This document shows positions 12,870 to 21,159 of a stretch of DNA of 64,000 bases, one piece after another (positions within the stretch are counted from its first letter, which is position 1; the number at the start of each line of letters is the position of its first letter). Source of the stretch: CADEED01 sp043747875. Its GTDB lineage: Bacteria > Pseudomonadota > Gammaproteobacteria > Steroidobacterales > Steroidobacteraceae. Location: positions 1 to 64,000 of the forward strand of contig JAYTOI010000203.1 of the NCBI GenBank assembly GCA_043747875.1, given 5' to 3'. Position numbers and translations under genes: made by a program. The notes under the pieces were generated by a model. That model searched no databases and was not told where the DNA came from. It saw only the letters and a list, made by a program, of their open reading frames with translations.

Positions 12870-15629
12870 GTGAAAACACCGAGTGTCACAGTGCTTCTAT
12901 GCGTGTTGCTGGGTGCCGGCACCGCGCCGGCTGCAACGCCCGCCGGCGCGCCGCTTCCAGCCGTCGACATCCCTTATCAAAAATTCGTGCTCGACAATGG
13001 GCTCACGCTCATCGTGCACGAGGATCACAAGGCGCCGGTGGTGGCCGTGAACGTCTGGTATCACGTCGGCAGCAAGGACGAGCGTCCGGGGCGCACCGGG
13101 TTCGCGCACCTGTTCGAGCACCTGATGTTCAATGGCTCGGAGAACTACCGCGACGACTGGTTCAAGGCGCTGGAGGGCGCCGGCGCAACCAAGCTCAACG
13201 GCAGCACCTGGCTCGATCGTACTAACTACTTCCAGAACGTCCCGACCTCGGCGCTCGACCTCACGCTGTGGATGGAATCCGATCGCATGGGCCACCTGCT
13301 CGGCGCCATCGACCAGAAGGTGCTCGATGAGCAGCGCGGGGTCGTGCAGAACGAGAAGCGGCAGGGCGAGAACCAGCCGTACGGCAAGGTCGACGAACTG
13401 ATCACTGAAAGCACTTATCCGGCGGGCCATCCGTACTCGTGGGAGACCATCGGCTCGATGGGCGACCTGAACGCGGCCTCGCTCGACGACGTGAAGGAAT
13501 GGTTTCGTGCCTATTACGGTGCCGCAAACGCGGTTCTGGTGCTGGCCGGCGATATCACCGCGGCGGACGCCAAGGCCAAGGTCGAGAAATATTTCGGCGA
13601 CATTCCGTCGGGCCCCGTCATCAAGCGCCAGGAAGACTGGATCGCCAAGATGAGCAGCACCCGTCGCGCGTCGCTGCAGGATCATGTGCCGCAGGCGCGC
13701 ATATACAAGGTCTGGAACACGCCGGGCTACAAGCACCGCGATTTCACGCTGCTCGACATGGCCAGCGATCTTCTGGCCACCGGCAAGAACAGCCGCCTCT
13801 ACAAGCGACTGGTGTACACCGATCGCACCGCCACCGCGGTGGCGGTGTTCGTCGGTCCGTTCGAGCTCGGCTCGCAGATCCAGTTCGTCATCACGGTCAA
13901 ACCGGGCGAAGACCCCAGCAAGGTGGAGAAGGCGTTCGACGAGGAACTGGCGAAATTTTTCGCGACCGGCCCGACCCCGGCCGAGGTCGAGCGCATCCGC
14001 ACCACGAACTTCGCGAGTTTTGCGCGCGGCATCGAACGCATCGACGGCTTCGGCGGCAAGTCGCACGTGCTCGCCGAGAGTCAGGTCTTCGGCGGCGCGC
14101 CGGATTTCTACAAGACCAGGCTCGACTGGGTCGCCGCCGCCTCCGCCGCGGACGTGCAGGGCGCCGCGAAACGCTGGCTGTCGGACGGCGTGTTCGTGGT
14201 CAACGTGAATCCTGTTCCTGACTACTCCACGACCGCCGCCGCGGCGGATCGCAGCAAGATGCCGGCCACCGGCGAACCACCCGCGCTCAAACTACCGGCG
14301 CCGGCGCGCGCCAAGCTCGCGAATGGCATGGATCTGGTCGTCATCGAGCGGCACAACGCGCCGATCGTGAACATCACGATGATCGCGGATGTCGGATTCG
14401 CGGCCGACAAACAGGCCAAGCCTGGCACCGCGCGACTCGCCATGCTGATGCTGCAGGAAGGAACCCGGACCCGCAGCTCCCCGGAAATCGCCGATCGCGC
14501 CGAGTCGCTCGGCGCGACGCTCAATGTCGGCTCGACGCTCGATCGCTCGTTCCTGATGATGAACGCGCTCTCCGCGCGGCTGTCCGATTCCCTGGACCTC
14601 TACACAGACGTGCTGCTCAACCCGACGTTTCCGGCGCGGGAGCTCGAGCGGCTGCGCGGCCAGACGCTGGCCGGCATTCAGCAGGAGAAGGCGCAGCCGC
14701 AGGGCGCGATCGGCCGCGTGCTGCCGAAACTCATCTACGGTGAGGGACACGCGTATTCGAATCCCGGTTCGGGCACCGGTACCGAGGCCGCGATCACGAG
14801 TCTGACGAGCGCGGAGCTCGCGGGCTTCTACAAGGCCTGGGTGCGGCCGGACAACGCGACGATGCTCGTAGTCGGCGACACGACCGTGGCGCAGATCAAG
14901 CCGCTGCTCGACGCGCGCCTCGGCGCATGGCGCGCGCCGGCGACCGCGAAACCAGTCAAGGACATCGCGCTGGTCATGTTGGCCGACAAGCAGCGCGTGT
15001 TCCTCATCGACCGGCCAGGGGCCGAGCAGTCGCAGATCACCGCCGCGGCCATCGGTCCGACCCGTGCCGATCGCGATCACATCCGCTTCCAGGTGCTCGA
15101 CACGTTGTTAGGCGGCAATTTCACTTCGCGGCTGAACATGAACCTGCGCGAGGACAAGCATTGGTCGTACGGTGTGGGCACCCGCATCACGGAGACGATC
15201 GGGCAGGGCATGTTCCGCGCGGGCGGCGCAGTGCAGACGGACAAGACCGCGGAGTCGATGCTCGAGATACGCAAGGAGTTGCGCGACGTGCTGGGCGCGC
15301 GCAAACCCGACGCGGCGGAGATCAAGTTCGCGAAAGACAGCATCGCGATCGCCTTGCCGGGCAGCAACGAGACCTCCGCGGAGATCGCGGATTCGTACAG
15401 CGAGATCCTCACGTTCGGCCTCAAGGACAGCTACTGGAACGATTTCGTCGGCGATCTGTCGACGCTCACGCCGGCCGACATCCAGGCGTCGGCACCCAAG
15501 CTCATACATCCGGACGCGCTGACGTGGGTGGTGGTCGGCGATCTCGCGAAGATCGAGAAGAGCGTACGCGCGCTGAATCTGGGTGACGTGCAGGTCATCG
15601 ATGCGGATGGGAAGCCGGTGGCGAAGTAG
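12870..15629 (+). CDS. exported M16-family zinc metallopeptidase
   Basis: This 919-residue pitrilysin-like peptidase has a signal peptide (VKTPSVTVLLCVLLGAGTAP). The N-terminal half carries the inverted zinc motif HLFEH within GFAHLFEHLMFNGSENY (about residue 80) plus a downstream glutamate in the ENQPYGKVDELI region. The C-terminal half (from about residue 475) repeats the fold without the zinc motif. This two-halves arrangement is that of periplasmic M16 proteins. The GTG at 12870 follows CGGAGAG and opens the signal peptide; upstream in-frame sequence is non-conserved. It separates eno from ftsB together with the flanking VOC and vapC genes. The substrates are unknown peptides or outer-envelope proteins. 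Confidence 0.9.
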   Translation: MKTPSVTVLLCVLLGAGTAPAATPAGAPLPAVDIPYQKFVLDNGLTLIVHEDHKAPVVAVNVWYHVGSKDERPGRTGFAHLFEHLMFNGSENYRDDWFKALEGAGATKLNGSTWLDRTNYFQNVPTSALDLTLWMESDRMGHLLGAIDQKVLDEQRGVVQNEKRQGENQPYGKVDELITESTYPAGHPYSWETIGSMGDLNAASLDDVKEWFRAYYGAANAVLVLAGDITAADAKAKVEKYFGDIPSGPVIKRQEDWIAKMSSTRRASLQDHVPQARIYKVWNTPGYKHRDFTLLDMASDLLATGKNSRLYKRLVYTDRTATAVAVFVGPFELGSQIQFVITVKPGEDPSKVEKAFDEELAKFFATGPTPAEVERIRTTNFASFARGIERIDGFGGKSHVLAESQVFGGAPDFYKTRLDWVAAASAADVQGAAKRWLSDGVFVVNVNPVPDYSTTAAAADRSKMPATGEPPALKLPAPARAKLANGMDLVVIERHNAPIVNITMIADVGFAADKQAKPGTARLAMLMLQEGTRTRSSPEIADRAESLGATLNVGSTLDRSFLMMNALSARLSDSLDLYTDVLLNPTFPARELERLRGQTLAGIQQEKAQPQGAIGRVLPKLIYGEGHAYSNPGSGTGTEAAITSLTSAELAGFYKAWVRPDNATMLVVGDTTVAQIKPLLDARLGAWRAPATAKPVKDIALVMLADKQRVFLIDRPGAEQSQITAAAIGPTRADRDHIRFQVLDTLLGGNFTSRLNMNLREDKHWSYGVGTRITETIGQGMFRAGGAVQTDKTAESMLEIRKELRDVLGARKPDAAEIKFAKDSIAIALPGSNETSAEIADSYSEILTFGLKDSYWNDFVGDLSTLTPADIQASAPKLIHPDALTWVVVGDLAKIEKSVRALNLGDVQVIDADGKPVAK

Positions 15630-15641
15630 TCGACCGCGCGA

Positions 15642-16022
15642 TCACGCGACCTCGACCAGCTCCGAGTACTGCTTCAATGCCGCGTTCGCGGTGATGAACC
15701 GCAGCGGCTCGGCCATCGCCTGAGCAACCAGCAGGCGGTCGAAAAAATCCGTGCCGGCGAGCGGGCGCAGTGAGGCCGCCGCCGCCGCCGGACGCGCACG
15801 CACCGGCAACTCGCGAAAGCCGCTGTCGGTGATGCCCTGCGCCAGCGCTTCCGCGTCCGCCTCCAACAGGCCCGCGGCAATCTTCTGCTCGCACTCCACG
15901 ATGGACGCTGCGCTCACGAAAACCTCGTCGGCCTTCTCGATGCGTTCGCGGACGGCCTTGCCGAGCTTGCGCGAGTCGGTGAGCCACCAGAGAAAGATCT
16001 GTGTGTCGAGCAGCAGGCGCAT
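15642..16022 (-). CDS. PIN-domain toxin, VapC family
   Basis: This 126-residue PIN-domain ribonuclease is the likely toxin of a type II pair. Expected acidic sites are visible: LLLDTQIFLWWLTDS (D6), VSAASIVECEQKI (Glu near 43) and TDFFDRLLVAQA (Asp near 92-95). The last acidic position, usually TAD in LLTADRAL, reads TAN here (FITANAALKQY), so activity may be reduced. The antitoxin gene lies 34 bases upstream on the same strand. The pair is convergent with the M16 gene, whose stop is 12 bases away. Confidence 0.85.
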   Translation of the reverse strand: MRLLLDTQIFLWWLTDSRKLGKAVRERIEKADEVFVSAASIVECEQKIAAGLLEADAEALAQGITDSGFRELPVRARPAAAAASLRPLAGTDFFDRLLVAQAMAEPLRFITANAALKQYSELVEVA

Positions 16023-16056
16023 GGTGGCAAAGGCGGAGTAGGGGAGGGCGCCGGCG

Positions 16057-16266
16057 TCACGCGACGCGTTCGAAGTCGTCCGCGATGCGCAGCTTGCCCT
16101 TGAGCATCCCCGGACGCCGCGGCGTGTCGTCGCGCCGCAGCGGCACCAGCCGCGCCATGGGCTTTCCGCCCTTCGCGATCAGCACTTCGTTGCCGCTGGC
16201 CACGTCCTCGATGAGGCGCGACAGATGCGTCTTGGCGTGGTGGATGTTGACCTTGCTGGGCTTCAC
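16057..16266 (-). CDS. Phd/YefM-type antitoxin
   Basis: This 69-residue protein starts KVNIHHAKTHLSRLIEDVAS and continues GNEVLIAKGGKPMARLVP, the classic Phd/YefM fold that binds DNA and the toxin. The C-terminal part (PRRPGMLKGKLRIADDFERV) is the disordered toxin-binding tail with the PGMLKGK motif typical of VapC partners. It is first in the pair and should repress its own promoter through the AT-rich repeats just upstream. It is transcribed away from ftsB. Confidence 0.88.
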   Translation of the reverse strand: MKPSKVNIHHAKTHLSRLIEDVASGNEVLIAKGGKPMARLVPLRRDDTPRRPGMLKGKLRIADDFERVA

Positions 16267-16269
16267 AGT

Positions 16270-16306
16270 GAACTTAGTTTAGTTTAGTCTACTGCTCTGT
16301 GTACAA
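16270..16306 (-). promoter_or_regulatory. likely phd-vapC promoter/operator
   Basis: This is an AT-rich island in GC-rich DNA with the direct repeat TAGTT/TAGTT (plus strand TTAGTTTAGTTTAGTCTAC). On the minus strand a TTGTAC (16306-16301) and TAAACT/ACTAAA hexamers near 16283-16276 could be -35 and -10 elements. Repeats of this kind next to an antitoxin gene are typical operator sites. The same segment also lies upstream of ftsB. Confidence 0.4.
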
Positions 16307-16330
16307 CGTCTTTGAAGAGGTCCGCCGCCC

Positions 16331-16660
16331 GTGAGATGGCTGGCTGCATCGTTGATCGCCGTCGTATTGCTGCTGCAGTACCGGCTCTGGCTGTCCGGTG
16401 ACGGCGTGCGCGAGCTCGCGCGGCTGTCGGAGGCCGTCGACCTTCAGAGGTCGGAAAACGACGAGCTGACGGCGCGCAACCAGCAACTCGTCGCCGAGGT
16501 CGCGGATCTGAAATCGGGCATGACGGCCATCGAAGAGCGCGCGCGCAGCGAGCTCGGCATGATCGGCCGAAATGAGACGTTCTATCAGGTCGTGCCAACG
16601 CGTTCGTCGGGCACGACCACCAGCCGGCAGACTCCGCACACGCAAACCGCCGCGCGCTGA
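16331..16660 (+). CDS. ftsB: cell division protein FtsB
   Basis: FtsB is a bitopic septal protein that forms a coiled coil with FtsL and FtsQ. The 109-residue product has one membrane segment (LAASLIAVVLLLQYRLWLS), a heptad-rich stretch (VRELARLSEAVDLQRSENDE) and the family signature EERARSELGMIGRNETFYQV. The GTG at 16331 with GAAGAGG upstream is the family start. It begins the ftsB-ispD-ispF-truD run; ispD follows after 12 bases. Confidence 0.94.
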   Translation: MRWLAASLIAVVLLLQYRLWLSGDGVRELARLSEAVDLQRSENDELTARNQQLVAEVADLKSGMTAIEERARSELGMIGRNETFYQVVPTRSSGTTTSRQTPHTQTAAR

Positions 16661-16672
16661 GATAATTCCGCG

Positions 16673-17410
16673 ATGAAGTACTTCGTCGTGATCCCAGCCG
16701 CGGGCAGCGGCCGGCGATTCGCCGCAGCCGTCCCCAAGCAGTACGCGCAGCTCGCGGGCCTCACCGTACTCGAGCACGCGCTCGCGCCGTTCGAAGCGGA
16801 CCCCGACTGCGCCCGCATCGTCGTCGTGATCGCGGCGGATGATCCGCATTGGCCGCGCGTTTCGGTGCGTCGTTTGTGGAACGTCGACACCGTGCACGGC
16901 GGCGCCGAACGTGCGCAGTCGGTGCGGGCCGGCTTGAGGGCCGTTTCCGCGCACGCGGGTGACGACGATTGGGTCATGGTGCACGACGCCGCGCGTCCCT
17001 GTTTCACTGCCGCCGATCTCGCCGCGCTCAAACATGAGCTGGCGGCGCACGAGGCGGGTGGATTGCTCGCGGTGCCGTTGGCCGATACTTTGAAGCGCGC
17101 CCAGGCAGTCGAAAAAGCGGGCGCGGTCTCTGCGGTGGAAGCAACGGTCGATCGCGCGGGTTTGTGGCGCGCGGCCACGCCGCAGGTCTTTCGCCTCGGG
17201 CTGCTCGCGCGCGCGCTCGATGCCGCGCTTGCCGCCGGTCGCGTGCCCACCGACGAAGCGCAGGCAATCGAGTGGCTCGGCTTCAAACCGCGACTCGTGG
17301 CCGGTCGCCCCGATAACATCAAGGTGACGACGGCGGACGATCTCGCGCTCGCCGCGGCCATCCTGGCGCAGCACGCGATGGCGCAGAAAACAATGCTGGA
17401 GAAATCCTGA
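16673..17410 (+). CDS. ispD: 2-C-methyl-D-erythritol 4-phosphate cytidylyltransferase
   Basis: IspD makes CDP-methylerythritol in the non-mevalonate isoprenoid pathway. The 245-residue product has the nucleotide-binding start VIPAAGSGRRFAAAVPKQY, then VHGGAERAQSVRAGL, VMVHDAARPCF, ATVDRAGLWRAATPQVF and TDEAQAIEWLG, the complete set of family motifs. The stop overlaps the ispF start (TGATG), so the two consecutive-pathway enzymes are coupled. Confidence 0.97.
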   Translation: MKYFVVIPAAGSGRRFAAAVPKQYAQLAGLTVLEHALAPFEADPDCARIVVVIAADDPHWPRVSVRRLWNVDTVHGGAERAQSVRAGLRAVSAHAGDDDWVMVHDAARPCFTAADLAALKHELAAHEAGGLLAVPLADTLKRAQAVEKAGAVSAVEATVDRAGLWRAATPQVFRLGLLARALDAALAAGRVPTDEAQAIEWLGFKPRLVAGRPDNIKVTTADDLALAAAILAQHAMAQKTMLEKS

Positions 17411-17895
17411 TGCGAATCGGTTCAGGCTTCGATGTGCACGCCTTCGGTCCGGGAGATTCCATCGTGCTCGGCGGTGTGCGCATCCCGCATTCGCGCGGCG
17501 TGGTCGCGCACAGCGACGGCGACGTGGTGCTGCATGCGTTGTGTGACGCGCTGCTCGGGGCCGCCGGGCTCGGCGACATCGGCATGCACTTCCCGGACAG
17601 CGATCCGATGTGGAAGGGCGCCGACAGCCGCCGTTTCATCTCGGCCGCGCTCGAGATGCTCGGGGTGCGCAAGCTCAAGGTGGGCAACGCGGACATCACC
17701 CTGCTTGCGCAGATGCCGAAGGTAAATCCGTACCGGCTCGAGATCCGGCGCTCCATCGCACAGATGCTCGGCGTCACCGAGAACCAGGTGAACATCAAGG
17801 CGACCACCACCGAGCATCTGGGGTTCATCGGCCGCAACGAAGGGCTCGCGGCGCAGGCCGTCGTGTTGTTAGAGCTGGCTTCCGAAAAAGCCTGA
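17410..17895 (+). CDS. ispF: 2-C-methyl-D-erythritol 2,4-cyclodiphosphate synthase
   Basis: IspF closes the cyclodiphosphate ring with release of CMP. The 161-residue product carries the zinc ligands Asp8 and His10 in GFDVHAFG, and His42 in HSDGDVVLHALCDALLGAAG, then IGMHFPDSDP and the C-terminal KATTTEHLGFIGRNEGLAAQ. It overlaps ispD and is followed by truD after 12 bases. Confidence 0.97.
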   Translation: MRIGSGFDVHAFGPGDSIVLGGVRIPHSRGVVAHSDGDVVLHALCDALLGAAGLGDIGMHFPDSDPMWKGADSRRFISAALEMLGVRKLKVGNADITLLAQMPKVNPYRLEIRRSIAQMLGVTENQVNIKATTTEHLGFIGRNEGLAAQAVVLLELASEKA

Positions 17896-17907
17896 CCGGA
17901 ACTACCG

Positions 17908-18984
17908 ATGATCCCTGAACACTGGCGGCGCGCGGCGCTTGCGCCTCCGATCGCCTGGGGCGAAGGCCCGCTTGGCAAGGGCACGCTGCGCGCCTCGCCC
18001 GAGGACTTCGAGGTGGACGAGCTGCTCGGCTTCGAGGCCGCGGGCGCGGGGCCCCATGCGCTGCTGCGCGTGCGCAAGCGCGGTGCGAACACGGAGTGGG
18101 TGGCTCGCGAGCTCGCGCGCGCGGCCGGTTGCAAGCCGTTCGAGGTCGGCTTCGCGGGCCTCAAGGATCGCAACGCGGTGGCGACGCAGCACTTCACGGT
18201 GCCGCGGGGTAAACGTGCCGCGGAGGAGTTCATCGGCCTCGCGGGTGAGGGGTTCGAGGTGCTGTCGGCCGCCCCGCACCAACGGAAATTGCCGCGCGGC
18301 GCGCTCGAGGGCAATCGCTTCGCGATCGTGGTGCGCGGCCTGGCCTGCGATGGAGGTGCGTTGCGCGAGCGGCTCGGGCGCATCGGCACGGGCGGCTCGC
18401 CTAACTATTTCGGCCCGCAGCGCTTCGGGCGCGACGCCGGCAATCTCGTCGACGTATTGCGTCGCGCGGCGGCGCTGGCTGCCGGCACACGGTCGGGCTC
18501 TGCGCGGCGCGGCCGGGGCGATGACGGGTTCGTGCTGTCGGCGGCGCGCAGCGTGGTGTTCAACGCCGTGCTCGCGGATCGGGTGACGCGCGGTACCTGG
18601 GACCGGTTGCAGTCGGGCGACGTCGCCAATCTCGATGGGCGCGGCAGCGTGTTCGCGGTCGACGCACTCGACGAAACGCTCGTGGCGCGCTGCGCTGCGC
18701 TCGAGGTTCATCCCACCGGTCCGCTGGTCGGAATGGACGAATCTTTGGCGCGCGACCCGGTGCGCGCCCTGGAAGACTCGGTCGCGGCGTCGTTTCCAGA
18801 GGTGCTGGCCGTGGTGAGCGCTGCACAGATGCGCGGCGAGCGCCGCGCTTTGCGGCTGCGGGTTCGCGATCTCGACTACGAGTACGCGGGCGACGTGTTG
18901 CGTATGCGATTCAGCTTGCCCGCGGGCAGCTTTGCGACGACCGTGCTTCGCGAGATCATCACGGATGTCGCAGGCGGAGAATGA
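17908..18984 (+). CDS. truD: tRNA pseudouridine(13) synthase
   Basis: TruD makes pseudouridine at position 13 of tRNA-Glu. The catalytic Asp is in GFAGLKDRNAVATQHFTV (about residues 82-99), and NYFGPQRFGRDAGNL (about 164-178) is a family landmark. The 358 residues match the usual length. It follows ispF in the canonical gammaproteobacterial order. Its last codons overlap the start of an enoyl-CoA hydratase-like gene by ATGA rather than surE, which is the common neighbour. Confidence 0.95.
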   Translation: MIPEHWRRAALAPPIAWGEGPLGKGTLRASPEDFEVDELLGFEAAGAGPHALLRVRKRGANTEWVARELARAAGCKPFEVGFAGLKDRNAVATQHFTVPRGKRAAEEFIGLAGEGFEVLSAAPHQRKLPRGALEGNRFAIVVRGLACDGGALRERLGRIGTGGSPNYFGPQRFGRDAGNLVDVLRRAAALAAGTRSGSARRGRGDDGFVLSAARSVVFNAVLADRVTRGTWDRLQSGDVANLDGRGSVFAVDALDETLVARCAALEVHPTGPLVGMDESLARDPVRALEDSVAASFPEVLAVVSAAQMRGERRALRLRVRDLDYEYAGDVLRMRFSLPAGSFATTVLREIITDVAGGE

Positions 18985-19754
18985 CCATGCTCGAGATTTT
19001 CGAACATCCCGGTGAGTGTGGGCGGATGCGAGAGCTGCGGCTCGCGCGGCCGCCGGTGAACGCGCTGAACGGTGAATTTCTGGTCGCGCTCACGAATGCC
19101 GTCGAGGCGGCGCGCGAGGAGGCCGCCATCGTCATCACCGGTCAGCCCGGGCTGTTCTCGGCCGGCCTCGATGTGCCGGCGCTGCTGGCGCTGGAACGCG
19201 ATGCGCTCACCGCGGTGTTCATCAATCTGTGGCGCGCGCAACGTGCGATCGCAGCGTCGCCCGTACCGGTGATCTTCGGTATCACGGGCCACTGCCCGGC
19301 CGGCGGCACGGTGCTCACGATCCACGGCGACTATCGTGTGATGGCGAATGGAGAGTTCCGACTCGGGCTCAACGAAGTGCAAGTGGGTTTGTTTCCGGGC
19401 ACGGTGATCCACGGCGCATTCCGCCGGCTGGTCGGCGGACACGCGGCGCAGCTGCTGACGCGTGGCACGTTGATGGATCCTGCGACGGCATTGCGGGTCG
19501 GGCTCGTCGACGAACTGTGCGATCCCGCGCAGGTCGTTCAGCGCGCACTCGAGATGGCGCGCGAGATCTGCGCGCTGCCGCGCGAGGCGATGCTGAAGAC
19601 GCGCGCGCTCGTGCGCCGCGATTTGATCGACCTGTTCGGGAATCCCGGCCATGCGCTCATCGCCGAGCGCGAGTTCGGCAACACGGGCGCGGAGATGTGG
19701 TTGAGGCCGGCAACGCAAGAGTTGCTTCGGAAGATCTTCACGAAGAAGCGCTGA
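18981..19754 (+). CDS. enoyl-CoA hydratase/isomerase family protein
   Basis: This 257-residue crotonase-fold protein has LARPPVNALNGEFLVAL at the start and the oxyanion-hole motifs GQPGLFSAGLDVPALL and ITGHCPAGGTVLTIHGDYRV, followed by GLNEVQVGLFPGT. The position of the first hydratase glutamate holds Asn in LNEVQVGLFPG, while a Glu lies next to it, so the precise reaction (hydratase, isomerase or hydrolase) is open. The start overlaps truD by ATGA, implying coupling. The stop codon TGA forms the outer end of a palindrome shared with the convergent Smr gene. Confidence 0.88.
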   Translation: MTMLEIFEHPGECGRMRELRLARPPVNALNGEFLVALTNAVEAAREEAAIVITGQPGLFSAGLDVPALLALERDALTAVFINLWRAQRAIAASPVPVIFGITGHCPAGGTVLTIHGDYRVMANGEFRLGLNEVQVGLFPGTVIHGAFRRLVGGHAAQLLTRGTLMDPATALRVGLVDELCDPAQVVQRALEMAREICALPREAMLKTRALVRRDLIDLFGNPGHALIAEREFGNTGAEMWLRPATQELLRKIFTKKR

Positions 19755-19803
19755 AATGGGGGCATTCTCAGTTTGCTAGGAAACGAGGAATGTCCCCATT
19801 TCA
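19752..19803. repeat. palindrome between convergent genes, stop codons at both ends
   Basis: TGAAATGGGGGCATTC (19752-19767) is the reverse complement of GAATGTCCCCATTTCA (19788-19803) except for one G:T mismatch. An inner GTTT/AAAC pair lies in the 20-base loop. The first three bases are the stop codon of the plus-strand gene, and the last three, read on the minus strand, are the stop codon of the Smr gene. It may act as a bidirectional terminator or be a REP-type repeat; there is no T-tract. Confidence 0.75.
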
Positions 19804-20343
19804 GGGTATCGACCCGAGCAGCACATTGATCGCCCCCGTCCCTCCATCCACGCGGCGCGCGGAAGTGAACGCAAGTACCGGCGCAGTCTTGCGCAGGACC
19901 ATGTTCACCGCCACCTTGAGTACCGGACCGCGCGGCCCGGAGTTCATGCCCTTGCCGTGGATGATGCGCACGCAGCGCAGGTTGCGCCCCAGCGCCTCGG
20001 CGAGAAAGGCGCGCAGCGCCGCCTTTGCTTCCTCGACGCGCAAGCCGTGCAGATCGCAGACGTCCTCGACGCGGTACTCGCCGCGCCGCAGCTTTTTCAG
20101 CACGCGGTCCTGAATGCCCACGCGGCGGAACGAAATCGCGTCGCCGGTATCGCCGAGATCTTCCGGCCCGGCGCCTGCCAGGCTCTCGACGAGCACCAGA
20201 GCACGATCCGCGGCGGTGAAACGCGCCCGCGCCGGCGGCTTTTTCTTCGCGACCGGCACGCGCGCTCGCGGTGCAATCGGCTTCACGTCGCGCATCGCCT
20301 CGCGAAACAGCGTGTCCTCCGGATCGTTGCGTTTGCCGCTCAA
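19801..20343 (-). CDS. Smr-domain protein
   Basis: This 180-residue protein has a basic N-terminal arm (RARVPVAKKKPPARARFTAA) and a C-terminal Smr domain: VCDLHGLRVEEAKAALRAFL, CVRIIHGKGMNS and a final SARRVDGGTGAINVLL. Stand-alone Smr proteins are predicted nucleases or nucleic-acid binders (SmrA/SmrB type). SmrB cleaves mRNA at collided ribosomes in E. coli, though this one is not assigned to a subgroup. I chose the TTG at 20341-20343 since GGAGGT precedes it and the family motif DTLFREAMRDVKP follows. The much longer open frame upstream is antisense to surE. It is divergent from surE with 39 bp between the starts. Confidence 0.88.
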   Translation of the reverse strand: MSGKRNDPEDTLFREAMRDVKPIAPRARVPVAKKKPPARARFTAADRALVLVESLAGAGPEDLGDTGDAISFRRVGIQDRVLKKLRRGEYRVEDVCDLHGLRVEEAKAALRAFLAEALGRNLRCVRIIHGKGMNSGPRGPVLKVAVNMVLRKTAPVLAFTSARRVDGGTGAINVLLGSIP

Positions 20344-20382
20344 GCTACCTCCGCGTTCGACCAACGAGTATATTGCGCGCCG

Positions 20383-21159
20383 GTGCGAATCCTCATTTCC
20401 AACGACGATGGTTATCGCGCGCGCGGCATCATCGCGCTGCGCGAAGCGCTCAAAGGTCTCGGCGATCTCACAGTCGTGGCGCCCGATCGCAATCGCAGCG
20501 GCGCGAGCAACTCGCTGACGCTCGACGTGCCGCTGCGGGTGGGCAAGGCAGATCAGGATGTCTACTTCTGTCTCGGCACACCCACGGACTGTGTGCACCT
20601 GGCCCTCTCCGGTCTCTTTCCATTCGAGCCCGACATGGTGGTCTCGGGGGTCAACGACGGCGCGAATCTGGGCGACGACGTGTTGTACTCGGGCACCGTG
20701 GCCGCGGCCACGGAGGGTCGCTTTCTCGGCAAGCCGGCGGTCGCCGTCTCGCTGAACACCGACGGCGTGCGCGGCGACGCGCAGCGTCACTTCGAAACCG
20801 GCGCGCACTTCGCGCGCGTGATCGTGGAGCGTCTCTTGTCGACGCCGCTCGTGCTGGCCATCGGGCGCGCGACCATCCTCAATGTCAACGTCCCCAACCT
20901 GCCACTCGAAGCGGTGAAAGGCATCAAGGTGACGCGGCTCGGCAACCGCCATCGCTCCGAGGCCGTCATCAAGGCCGAAGACCCGCGCGGTCGTCCCGTG
21001 TACTGGGTCGGACCAGCCGGTGCGAGCCAGGATGCCGGACCAGGCACCGACTTTCACGCAGTGTCGGAGGGCTACGTCTCGGTGACGCCGCTCACTGTCG
21101 ATCTCACGAACCACGCCGCGCTCGATGACGTGCGCAGCTGGGTCGGAACCGGAGCGTGA
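20383..21159 (+). CDS. surE: 5'/3'-nucleotidase SurE
   Basis: SurE is a metal-dependent nucleotidase linked to stationary-phase survival. The 258-residue product starts VRILISNDDGYRARGI with the metal-binding Asp pair, then DRNRSGASNSLTL, GTPTDCVHLAL and SGVNDGANLGDDVLYSGTVA, all characteristic. The GTG at 20383 is the family start; AGTATATTG upstream could serve as a -10 region. It overlaps pcm, the usual partner. Confidence 0.96.
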   Translation: MRILISNDDGYRARGIIALREALKGLGDLTVVAPDRNRSGASNSLTLDVPLRVGKADQDVYFCLGTPTDCVHLALSGLFPFEPDMVVSGVNDGANLGDDVLYSGTVAAATEGRFLGKPAVAVSLNTDGVRGDAQRHFETGAHFARVIVERLLSTPLVLAIGRATILNVNVPNLPLEAVKGIKVTRLGNRHRSEAVIKAEDPRGRPVYWVGPAGASQDAGPGTDFHAVSEGYVSVTPLTVDLTNHAALDDVRSWVGTGA

